Below are positions 24,752-31,432 of a stretch of DNA of 40,440 nt, in pieces. Location: the NCBI RefSeq assembly GCF_040797425.1, contig NZ_JBFNEH010000037.1:1-40440 (forward strand). Reading direction: 5' to 3'. This stretch comes from Symbiobacterium sp040797425. GTDB taxonomy: Bacteria > Bacillota > Sulfobacillia > Symbiobacteriales > Symbiobacteriaceae. A program made the position numbers and the translations under genes. Numbering within the stretch: position 1 is the first letter of the stretch; every line of letters begins with the position of its first letter. Below the pieces are notes generated by a model. It saw only the letters and a program-made list of their open reading frames with translations. It did not search any database and was not told the origin of the DNA.

Positions 24752-24798
24752 GCGCCTCCTGTTCAGGCCAGTCTGAACCTAGCCTTTCCAGGAGGCGC
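24752..24798 (-). promoter_or_regulatory. SD-sequestering hairpin of pstS
   Basis: GCGCCTCCTG and CAGGAGGCGC (24789-24798 and 24752-24761) are perfectly complementary, and the second contains the pstS ribosome site. The loop holds the inverted repeat GTTCAG/CTGAAC. This is a candidate translational switch for the pst operon. Confidence 0.6.
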
Positions 24799-24835
24799 CG
24801 GCTTTCTGCGCTGACCCTCCCCCGCGGCGGAGAGT

Positions 24836-24865
24836 ACAGAAAACGGCACCGCTCTCGCGGTGCCG
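24836..24865 (-). terminator. terminator in the pst leader
   Basis: A perfect 9-bp stem CGGCACCGC/GCGGTGCCG (24844-24852, 24857-24865) with a 4-nt loop. On the minus strand it is followed by TTTTCTGT. It lies between the likely pst promoter and pstS, so it either attenuates pst or ends transcription arriving from the right. Confidence 0.8.
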
Positions 24866-24877
24866 CATGTTACGTAC

Positions 24878-24906
24878 ATTGTACCAGGAGATTCCTGCCC
24901 GAACAA
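24878..24906 (-). promoter_or_regulatory. likely pst promoter
   Basis: On the minus strand there is TTGTTC (24901-24906), a 17-bp spacer and TACAAT (24878-24883). Transcription would begin about 7 nt before the leader terminator stem. No Pho box could be assigned with confidence. Confidence 0.55.
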
Positions 24907-24932
24907 GGCTGTATTCGCGATCCACAACTCGT

Positions 24933-24938
24933 TATAAT
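24933..24938 (+). promoter_or_regulatory. -10 element upstream of the small unknown gene
   Basis: A perfect TATAAT lies 38 nt before the GTG at 24976. No good -35 is visible at the usual distance. Confidence 0.4.
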
Positions 24939-24975
24939 GACAAACCTAATGACCTGTGAGTGAGGAGGGAAACCT

Positions 24976-25302
24976 GTGCTCGAGGGAAAGGAGGCGTTGT
25001 TCAACGCCTGCCGCAGGCGCAAGATGCGAGTCTGCGAGACGCCCATCAACCTGCTGGAGAGCGACGTACAGGCCGAGGGCAACCTGGACGGCATGACCGT
25101 GAGCCTCATGCTCAACGTCATCAGCGGCATGCCGGGGGAGAGCCAGGGCACCCTCACCTTCCACGGCAACCTGACCAGCCTGCTTGCCGTGCTGGCGCGC
25201 GTCTGGCCGGTACCGCCCGAGCAGGACGAGGCCGTCTCGCCGGGCCGCCAGAGCTGGCCGGCTCCGCCCCGGAAGGTCGAGAAGGATACGCCGCCCAACT
25301 GA
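24976..25302 (+). CDS. 108-residue protein of unknown function
   Basis: The start is GTG 24976, six bases after GGAGGG. A terminator follows immediately after the stop, which supports an independent single-gene unit. The protein starts MLEGKEALFNACRRRKMRVC and has a polar first half. A hydrophobic helix at about 66-78 (LTSLLAVLARVW) is followed by a Pro-rich, probably disordered tail. There are two cysteines (12 and 20) but no metal motif. I do not recognise the family. It is divergent from pst and convergent with the Asp23-domain ATPase gene. Confidence 0.75.
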   Translation: MLEGKEALFNACRRRKMRVCETPINLLESDVQAEGNLDGMTVSLMLNVISGMPGESQGTLTFHGNLTSLLAVLARVWPVPPEQDEAVSPGRQSWPAPPRKVEKDTPPN

Positions 25303-25341
25303 AGAGCCCCACGGGCCGGATGGCCTGGAGGGGCTCTTTCT
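25303..25341 (+). terminator. terminator after the small unknown gene
   Basis: AGAGCCCC (25303-25310) pairs with GGGGCTCT (25330-25337), followed by TTCTCATT on the plus strand. It may also serve the convergent gene ending at 25341. Confidence 0.75.
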
Positions 25342-26159
25342 CATTCCACCAGGAGGCGCCTGGCCTCCACATTCACCTCGAGCACGTTGAGTTCGGTCAT
25401 GTGTGCGATCTGGTCAGCCACGGCCTTCTGGGCGGCCTTCATCACCTCGAAGATCTGGAAGCCGTAACGGGGCAGCACCTCCATGTCCACCAACACGCCC
25501 TCCCGCCGGCTCTCCACCACCACCTTGCCCACCTTGCCGATCCCCGGCGTCATCTCCGCCGCCCGGGTGGCGATGGCGGCGATCACCGTGTCGGCGATGA
25601 AGAACCGCCCCAGGCTCGAGAAGGTCGGCCGCACCACCGACTTCTCCAGCGTCACCGGGTCAAGCCCGTGGTCGCGCTTGAAGAAGAAGCGCAGCGGGTC
25701 AACCATGTAGCCCGAGAAGGTCTTCTTGACCTCGAACGTGGGGGCCGGGATGACGTGCTTTCCCTCGTGCTGCCGCTTCCGCTGCGCCAGGCGGATCTGC
25801 GCCGGCGTGGCGATCTCCTCGATGCGGATCGTGCGGTCGGGGTGGGGCAGATCGAGGGCTTCGCAGATGCGGACGACCATGTCGTCGGACGTGCCCAGCA
25901 CCAGCACGCGCTTGGGTTTCAGGGACCAGAGTGTGGAGCGGACCTCCTCCCGGTGATCCTCGTTGAGGAAGATGGCCCGGCGCACGGCCGCCATCTTGTT
26001 CTCCTCCCGCTTGGCGCTGGTGCCGGCGCGAATCTTGCCCTCCCGGTCGATGAGGAGGCCGTCGTCGACGATGAGGTCGCACTGGTTCTGGTAGGCCACG
26101 ATCTGGGCGCGGTGGCTCTTGCCGCTGCCCGCCGGACCGACCAGGGCGATCACCTCCAC
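25341..26159 (-). CDS. P-loop ATPase fused to an Asp23/Gls24 domain
   Basis: A 272-residue protein. The N-terminus has a Walker A loop GPAGSGKSH directly after the first strand, and a nucleotide kinase-like region follows, including VLVLGTSDDMVVRI. The last ~85 residues match the Asp23/Gls24 (DUF322) domain: ADTVIAAIATRAAEMTPGIG, then VDMEVLPRYG and an amphipathic helix. In Firmicutes Asp23 domains usually stand alone and are linked to envelope or alkaline stress. GTG 26159 is preferred, six bases after GGGGAGGTG; a GTG three codons earlier is possible. The function is unknown, and ATP-dependent envelope-associated scaffolding is one guess. Confidence 0.82.
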   Translation of the reverse strand: MEVIALVGPAGSGKSHRAQIVAYQNQCDLIVDDGLLIDREGKIRAGTSAKREENKMAAVRRAIFLNEDHREEVRSTLWSLKPKRVLVLGTSDDMVVRICEALDLPHPDRTIRIEEIATPAQIRLAQRKRQHEGKHVIPAPTFEVKKTFSGYMVDPLRFFFKRDHGLDPVTLEKSVVRPTFSSLGRFFIADTVIAAIATRAAEMTPGIGKVGKVVVESRREGVLVDMEVLPRYGFQIFEVMKAAQKAVADQIAHMTELNVLEVNVEARRLLVE

Positions 26160-26347
26160 GCAGCCCACCTCCCCAGAACAAGCCAGTATTCCCTCTCTAC
26201 CTTACCAAATCTCCCCAGGCCCCCGCAACGCGCCCGTGGCCGGGGCCGTGTGGACAAAAATCCGACTGGATAATCGACGCTGGATCGTCTACTATGTGGA
26301 ATGGCGGTTTGGGCAGGCCCGCCGAAAGGGGTACCGGCGCGTAACCT

Positions 26348-26375
26348 TTGACCGTCTTGATCGTTAGATTATCTA
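26348..26375 (+). promoter_or_regulatory. possible promoter of the TPM-domain lipoprotein gene
   Basis: TTGACC (26348-26353), a 16-bp spacer and TATCTA (26370-26375), 31 nt before the ATG. The -35 is good and the -10 weak. Confidence 0.4.
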
Positions 26376-26406
26376 GTAAGACCACCAAGGGGGGTGTCTG
26401 ATCGAG

Positions 26407-26976
26407 ATGCGTCGACCTCTGTGGCTACCCGCCGTAGTGATCATACTCGGCACAGCGCTGCTGGTCGGCGGCTGCCTGTCCGCGGAGCAGCCTGCACCGG
26501 AACCGCCCCCGACCCAGACCGAACCGCAACCTTCACCAGCCCCCTCGCCCACCGATGAGCCCAACCCGCCGCAGACCCCGGAAAACCCCTCCGGAGAGAA
26601 CGGCGAGAGTAAGACCCAGGTGCCCGACCTGCCGGGCGACAAGGACGCCCTCCGAACCGCCCTGGAGGCCGAATCGCCCATTACGTATACGATTATCATC
26701 GCGGATGCGCCCCGGGAGATGGACAAGACCGCCTATCTGGATCAGATGCTGGCGGAACAGGGCTACCCCGGGAAGAACGAGATCCTCCTGGTGATCTTCC
26801 CGGCGGACAACCACAACATCCGCTTTGCGATGGGCGCCCTCGTCTTCGACCGCAAGATCTCGCTCCAGCAGATGCTGGAGATGGTGCAGAACGAATACCT
26901 GCCCCGCTCCCGCCGGGGCGATCCCGCCGGCGGCCTGGCCGCCCTGATTAACGCCATCAACGAGAAAGTCCAGTAA
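26407..26976 (+). CDS. lipoprotein with Pro-rich linker and TPM-like domain
   Basis: A 189-residue protein. The signal peptide ends with the lipobox LVGGC (Cys23). Residues 25-75 are a Pro/Glu/Thr-rich flexible linker. The C-terminal ~110 residues resemble the TPM domain (YTIIIADAPREMD, then NEILLVIFPADNHNIRFAMG), seen in membrane-anchored proteins such as Psb32/YgcG. It is exposed outside the membrane, and its function is not established. AAGGGGGG lies about 12 bases upstream, rather far from the ATG. A strong terminator follows. Confidence 0.78.
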   Translation: MRRPLWLPAVVIILGTALLVGGCLSAEQPAPEPPPTQTEPQPSPAPSPTDEPNPPQTPENPSGENGESKTQVPDLPGDKDALRTALEAESPITYTIIIADAPREMDKTAYLDQMLAEQGYPGKNEILLVIFPADNHNIRFAMGALVFDRKISLQQMLEMVQNEYLPRSRRGDPAGGLAALINAINEKVQ

Positions 26977-26992
26977 CCCCCGACATAAGATC

Positions 26993-27030
26993 AGCCCAGC
27001 CCGGCAGCGCGCCGGGCTGGGCTTCTCATG
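26993..27030. terminator. terminator between the lipoprotein gene and the uracil permease gene
   Basis: A perfect 13-bp stem AGCCCAGCCCGGC/GCCGGGCTGGGCT (26993-27005, 27011-27023), followed by TCTCAT on the plus strand. It lies between convergent genes and can serve both. Confidence 0.85.
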
Positions 27031-27049
27031 TCACGCCGAGGCGGATCCG

Positions 27050-28282
27050 CTAGTCGTCGCCCGTCAGGACCGGCCCGGCCGATACGGCCGCGGCGCGCTC
27101 CGGCAGGAGCTTGTTGAGGGCGATGCCGACCAGGGCCGAGAGGGCCATGCCGCTCAACTGGAGCCCGCCGGGCAGCGGGAGCGCCGCACCACCGATGCCG
27201 AGCACGAGCACCACCGCGGCGATCACCAGGTTGCGGCTGTCGGACAGGTCCACCCGGTTGTCCACCACCTGGCGGATGCCCACCGAGGTAATCATGCCGA
27301 ACAGGACGATGGAGATGCCGCCCATGACCGGCTGCGGAATCGACTGGAGCAGGGCGCCCAGCTTTCCGATGAACGCCATCACGATGGCGATGCAGGCGGC
27401 GATGCGGAGGGTGCTGGGGTCGTAGTTCTTCGTGACCGCCAGCACGCCGGTGTTCTCGGAGTAGGTGGTGTTGGCCGGGCCGCCCAGCAGGCCGGCCAGG
27501 GCGCTGGCGAGGCCGTCGCCGATCAGGGTGCGGTGGAGGCCCGGGTCACGGATGAGATCCTTGCCGATCACCGCCCCGTTGGTGGTGATATCACCGATGT
27601 GCTCCACCATCGTCACCAGAGCGATGGGGGCAATGGCCAGAATCGCCGAAAGGCTGAACTTCGGCGCCATCACCGGCGGCACGGCGAACCAGTCAGCCGC
27701 CTGCACCGCGGTCCAGTCGACGAGCCCGAAGGCCAGGGCTGCCCCAAAGCCCACCACGATGCCCGTCATGATGGGCAGCAGCTTGAAGAAGCCCCGGGCG
27801 TAGACCGCCGTCAGCACCACGGCCAGCAGCGTGATCAGGGCGACGCCCCAGTGGGCGGAGGCCATGCCCACCGCCGTGTCGGCCAGCGTGAGTCCAATGA
27901 CCATGATCATCGGGCCGGCGACGATGGGCGGGAAGAAGCTGCGCACCCGGTCCACGCCGAACAGGTAGACCAGCCCGGCCAGCGCCATGTAGACCAGCCC
28001 GGCGGCGATGATGCCGCCCGTCGCGTACTCGAGCCCTTCCCGCTGGCCCACCAGCTGGATGGCCGCGATGAAGGCAAAGCTGGAACCCAGGAAGACCGGC
28101 ACCTTGCCCTTGGTCACCACGTGGAAGAGCAGGGTGCCGAGACCGGCGGTGAGGAGGGCAACGCTGGGATGAAGGCCTGTCTGCATCGGGACAAGCACCG
28201 TGGCGCCGAACATGGCCGCCGCGTGCTGAAGGCCGAGGACGAACCGCTTGCCCTGGGAGAGCGTACCTGTGGAAGCCGCCAT
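27050..28282 (-). CDS. uraA: uracil permease (NCS2 family)
   Basis: A 410-residue protein with about 12-14 hydrophobic segments. It has NCS2 motifs: QHAAAMFGATVLVP in TM1, the substrate-site stretch VEHIGDITTNGAVIG and GGPANTTYSENTGVLAVT. It imports uracil by proton symport. The ATG at 28282 follows AGGGGGT; a longer frame upstream runs through the leader and is discarded. A PyrR-type attenuator in the leader indicates repression by pyrimidine nucleotides. This supports uracil over xanthine as substrate. Confidence 0.93.
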   Translation of the reverse strand: MAASTGTLSQGKRFVLGLQHAAAMFGATVLVPMQTGLHPSVALLTAGLGTLLFHVVTKGKVPVFLGSSFAFIAAIQLVGQREGLEYATGGIIAAGLVYMALAGLVYLFGVDRVRSFFPPIVAGPMIMVIGLTLADTAVGMASAHWGVALITLLAVVLTAVYARGFFKLLPIMTGIVVGFGAALAFGLVDWTAVQAADWFAVPPVMAPKFSLSAILAIAPIALVTMVEHIGDITTNGAVIGKDLIRDPGLHRTLIGDGLASALAGLLGGPANTTYSENTGVLAVTKNYDPSTLRIAACIAIVMAFIGKLGALLQSIPQPVMGGISIVLFGMITSVGIRQVVDNRVDLSDSRNLVIAAVVLVLGIGGAALPLPGGLQLSGMALSALVGIALNKLLPERAAAVSAGPVLTGDD

Positions 28283-28321
28283 CGCACATACCCCCTGATC
28301 GTATTGGTCCCTGCGACGCAT

Positions 28322-28420
28322 AAAAAAGGACCCCTTACCGGCGAGGCAAGAAGTCGCGTGGCAGGTACACCGACCAGGGCGCACCTCACCATGTGACCTT
28401 GCCAGTCTCACGGGACTGTC
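28322..28420 (-). promoter_or_regulatory. PyrR-dependent attenuator of the uracil permease gene
   Basis: On the minus strand there is a PyrR-binding-loop-like element (28398-28420, ACAGTCCCGTGAGACTGGCA), then a GU-rich terminator stem with CTTGCC/GGTAAG. The stem is followed by CCTTTTTT, whose T-run is at 28322-28327. PyrR with UMP would stabilise the terminator. The fold was built by eye. Confidence 0.78.
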
Positions 28421-28450
28421 TTAAAGGTCGCCGGTATTCAGTTCGCACTC

Positions 28451-28480
28451 AGTGTATCACGTTCCGGACGTGTGTGCCAG
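28451..28480 (-). promoter_or_regulatory. likely promoter of the uracil permease gene
   Basis: On the minus strand there is CTGGCA (28475-28480), an 18-bp spacer and TACACT (28451-28456), 30 nt upstream of the PyrR loop. Confidence 0.45.
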
Positions 28481-28614
28481 ACGGGACATGAAAGAAATCC
28501 GCGCTTCTGCCCCGGCAAAGACGGCCGCGGGGACATGTAATTTTTGTGGGCACTGGAAGGTATTTCAAACCCGAAGTTAGGATTCTCTCCTCTGGAGAAG
28601 GAGGGGTCTGCAAC

Positions 28615-29376
28615 ATGGCGGAAGGCCGGAGCACCGTCGTCATCGCCAACGATAACCACGAGGAACGGCAGCGCCTCCTGGACCAGTTCGAGGGCATGAG
28701 CCAGTTCGCCGTGGTGGGCGAAGCGCGACACGGCCTCGAGGCCGTCGAGCTGGTCCGGTCGCTGCGCCCGGACCTGCTGGTCCTCGATGACGTGCTGCCC
28801 CACCTGGACGGCCTGGGCGTCCTGGCCCAGATCGAGCCCGGCCAGCGCCCCAACGTGCTGCTGCTGCTCTCCTGCGCGTCCGACCGGCTGGTGCAACATT
28901 ATTATGAGAGCGGCGCGACGTACTGCCTCCTCCGTCCCTGCTCGCCGGAACTGGTGGCCGAGCGGGCCCTCCTCGTGTGCGGTCACCAGACGGCGGCGCA
29001 GGGAACCCAGGCGGGGCGCGCCGCCCCCAGTCCCCGCACCATTGCCGAGCTGCTGCGCCGGAGCGGGGTGCCGGCCCATCTGCAGGGCTACCGCTTCCTG
29101 AAAGACGCCGTGCAGTACGTGCTCAGCAGCAACAAGACCTCTTGCGGGATGACCAAGGAGCTGTATCCCTACATCGCCCGCCTGCACAACACGCAACCCA
29201 ACCGGGTGGAGCGCTCGATCCGCCACGCCATCGAGGTGGCCTGGGGCAGGGCCGACATCAACGACCTGCAGCGCCTCTTCGGCGCCACGGTGCACCACGT
29301 GCGAGGCAAGCCCACCAACTCGGAGTTCGTGGCCATGCTGGCCGATCACCTGCGGGGGGCGGTGGGCTCCTCCTGA
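28615..29376 (+). CDS. spo0A: Spo0A-family sporulation response regulator
   Basis: A 253-residue protein with the Spo0A plan: receiver domain (~6-125), linker, and the Spo0A C-terminal DNA-binding domain (~145-250). The C-domain has GVPAHLQGYRFLKDA, RVERSIRHAIEVAW and KPTNSEFVAM, nearly identical to Spo0A. The phosphoacceptor Asp58 is present (VLDDVLPHLDG). However, the acidic pair is Asn12-Asp13, where Spo0A has Asp-Asp, and the conserved Lys of the K-P pair is Arg107. Signalling may therefore differ from classic phosphorelay control. The ATG at 28615 follows AGAAGGAGGGG. The usual spoIVB neighbour is absent. The 3' end overlaps the convergent HtrA-like gene by 119 nt. Whether it is the main Spo0A or a paralogue is undecided. 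Confidence 0.88.
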   Translation: MAEGRSTVVIANDNHEERQRLLDQFEGMSQFAVVGEARHGLEAVELVRSLRPDLLVLDDVLPHLDGLGVLAQIEPGQRPNVLLLLSCASDRLVQHYYESGATYCLLRPCSPELVAERALLVCGHQTAAQGTQAGRAAPSPRTIAELLRRSGVPAHLQGYRFLKDAVQYVLSSNKTSCGMTKELYPYIARLHNTQPNRVERSIRHAIEVAWGRADINDLQRLFGATVHHVRGKPTNSEFVAMLADHLRGAVGSS

Positions 29377-30391
29377 TGAGCCCCCGCCCCCCGGCTGATT
29401 CGTCATAGTGTTCCCGCAACGTCGACTCCACGACGGTGCCGTTCGTGAGCTGGTCGAGCCCCGGTACCTCCTCCACCGACAGGTGCAGCTCGATCATCTC
29501 GCCCTGCCGGAGCACCGTCAGCGGCACGCGCTCGCCATAGCGGTGAGAGGCGAGGATCTTGCGGATCATTCCGGTGCTGGTGACGGGCTGCCGGCCGTCC
29601 ACAGCCATCACCATATCCATCTCCTGCACGCCCGCCCGCTGACCGGGCCCACCCGGCTGCACATACTGGACCACCAGCCCGCGGTCGTTGGGCAGGTTCA
29701 GCATTTCCACCCAGATGTCGTCGATCACGTCGCCCTCACCCGAGAAGCCGAGCCAGGGATGCACGGCGTAGCCGTAGTCGATGATCTGGCTGGCCACCCG
29801 GGCCGCCACCGCCGCCTGCAACACCAGCGACATGCCGCCCTGCCAGGGGATGCCGTTGATGCCGACCACCCGGCCCTCCAGGTCGACCAGGGGGCCGCCG
29901 GCGTTGCCCGGATGCACGGCGGCGTTGGTAAGCAGCAGCCCGTCAACGGGCAGGTTGCCCCGCCCCCGCGCCTTGGGCCGGTAGATGGTGCGGTCGGAAC
30001 TGCAGATGATGCCGCTGGTCGCCGTCAGCTCCTGGCCCAGGGCAAACCCTGCGGCGCACACGAACAGCCCCACGGGAACGGTGCCGTCGGGCGCAAAGGT
30101 GGGCGGATCCACGGGGAGCCGCTCCTCAACCCGCAGGACCGCGAGGAAGTACAGCGGATCGAGGCCGATGCACTCGGCCCGCCGGCGCTTGCCATCGCTG
30201 GTCTTGACCGTAATCTCGTCCTCGAGGGCCACCACCTGGGCGGTGGTGATGATATGGTAATGGTCCAGGATCACACCGGTACCCAGAGCGATCTGTCCGG
30301 TCTTGGGCGTGACGGCGTAGATATGCACCACCGCCGGACGGATCTTGTCCAGCGCTCCGATCAGGGCTGAGGAAAATGCATCCACGCCCAT
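29258..30391 (-). CDS. HtrA-like PDZ protein without catalytic triad (pseudoprotease)
   Basis: A 377-residue protein. Residues ~10-200 follow the HtrA/DegP trypsin fold, and ~215-300 form a PDZ domain (GLVVQYVQPGGPGQRAGV). All three catalytic positions are changed. The His in TNxHVV is Gln52 (TTAQVV), the Asp in DLAVL is Phe82 (YFLAVL), and the Ser in GNSGGPL is Ala164 (GNAGGPL). Proteolysis is therefore not expected. No signal peptide or membrane anchor is seen, so it may be a cytoplasmic binding or scaffold protein. The ATG at 30391 follows GTGGGGGG. The C-terminal ~70 residues are Pro/Arg/Trp-rich and partly encoded antisense to the end of spo0A. A good promoter lies at 30508-30536. Confidence 0.85.
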   Translation of the reverse strand: MGVDAFSSALIGALDKIRPAVVHIYAVTPKTGQIALGTGVILDHYHIITTAQVVALEDEITVKTSDGKRRRAECIGLDPLYFLAVLRVEERLPVDPPTFAPDGTVPVGLFVCAAGFALGQELTATSGIICSSDRTIYRPKARGRGNLPVDGLLLTNAAVHPGNAGGPLVDLEGRVVGINGIPWQGGMSLVLQAAVAARVASQIIDYGYAVHPWLGFSGEGDVIDDIWVEMLNLPNDRGLVVQYVQPGGPGQRAGVQEMDMVMAVDGRQPVTSTGMIRKILASHRYGERVPLTVLRQGEMIELHLSVEEVPGLDQLTNGTVVESTLREHYDESAGGRGLIRRSPPPPAGDRPAWPRTPSWWACLARGAPWRRRGAAGR

Positions 30392-30507
30392 GGTCCCCCC
30401 CACTCGCCCGCCTGCTCCACCCCGCCACCCGTCGCGGGGCAGCCGGGTGCAGTTGCAGGCGGGGCATGATCGCGGCCGAAGCCGATCATCGAACACCCTA
30501 ACATGCC

Positions 30508-30536
30508 ATTTTACGTCTCTTGTCGTTTGTTCTCAA
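30508..30536 (-). promoter_or_regulatory. promoter of the HtrA-like gene
   Basis: On the minus strand there is TTGAGA (30531-30536), a 17-bp spacer and TAAAAT (30508-30513). Both elements are close to consensus. The rest of 30537-30709, before the ABC gene, shows no confident plus-strand promoter. Confidence 0.75.
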
Positions 30537-30709
30537 CCGGGCGCCCGCGCTTCAGCCCTGCCGCTGGCCGAACGAACGGCCGATCCCGACTGGTCTGTAA
30601 GGTAGATTCGTTAAGAGGAAAGCGCGACCTGTGGCACCAATATATCACGAATGGCGGCTGTGGACCCGAAGGTGGGAGGGCGCCTCAGCCGCGGGAGGGG
30701 AGCTGCGCC

Positions 30710-31432
30710 ATGATCGAACTACTGAACGTCTCCAAGAGCTATGGCGGCGGCGCGAAGAAGGCGGTGGACAACCTCAGCCTCACGGTCCGCCCCGGCGAAA
30801 TCTTCGGCTTCCTCGGGCCGAACGGCGCTGGCAAGACGACGACGATCAAGATGATCGTGGGGCTGCTGCGGCCCGATTCCGGCACGGTGCGCGTGGGCGG
30901 GTACGACGTGGTGACCCAGCCGCTGGAAGCCAAGCGGCAGATCGCCTACGTTCCCGACACGCCGGAGGTCTACGACCGGCTCACCGGCCTCGAGTACCTG
31001 AACTTCATCGCCGACGTGTGCGGCATCTCGGCCCGCGAGCGGCAGGAGCGCATCGAGCGGCTCGCCGACATCTTCGAAATCACCGGTGCGCTGTTCGACC
31101 GCATCGACAGCTACTCCCACGGCATGCAGCAGAAGCTGGTGCTCATCGCCGCCCTCATGCGCAACCCGCCCGTGTGGGTGCTGGACGAGCCGATGGTCGG
31201 CCTCGACCCCCGCTCCGCCCACCACCTCAAGGAACTGATGGTGGAGCACACCCGTAACAACCGCACGCTCTTCTTCTCCACCCACGTGCTGGAGGTGGCG
31301 GAGCGGCTGTGCGACCGGGTGGCGATCATCAACCGGGGTCGCATCATCGCCTGCGGCACGCTGGACGAGCTCCGCCAGGGCCAGACCGGCGAAACGCTGG
31401 AATCCATCTTCCTGGAGTTGACCGAGCAATGA
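30710..31432 (+). CDS. ABC transporter ATP-binding protein (ABC-2 type)
   Basis: A 240-residue ATPase with Walker A GPNGAGKTTT, the signature SHGMQQK (a variant of LSGGQ, common in ABC-2 exporters), Walker B VWVLDEPMVGLD and the switch His in FFSTHVL. The ATG at 30710 follows GGGAGGGGAGC. Its stop overlaps the start of the permease gene (ATGA), so both form one exporter. The substrate is unknown. Confidence 0.93.
   Translation: MIELLNVSKSYGGGAKKAVDNLSLTVRPGEIFGFLGPNGAGKTTTIKMIVGLLRPDSGTVRVGGYDVVTQPLEAKRQIAYVPDTPEVYDRLTGLEYLNFIADVCGISARERQERIERLADIFEITGALFDRIDSYSHGMQQKLVLIAALMRNPPVWVLDEPMVGLDPRSAHHLKELMVEHTRNNRTLFFSTHVLEVAERLCDRVAIINRGRIIACGTLDELRQGQTGETLESIFLELTEQ

Noticed and set aside
28555..28595. 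A sigma-H-type promoter upstream of spo0A
   Set aside because: AGGTATT and a GGATT resemble the -35 and -10, but the spacing and the -10 do not fit well enough to annotate.
30631..31257. A GTG-initiated frame with a fair ribosome site before the ABC ATPase gene
   Set aside because: It runs out of frame through the whole ATPase gene and has shadow-like composition. The ATPase start at 30710 is far better supported.
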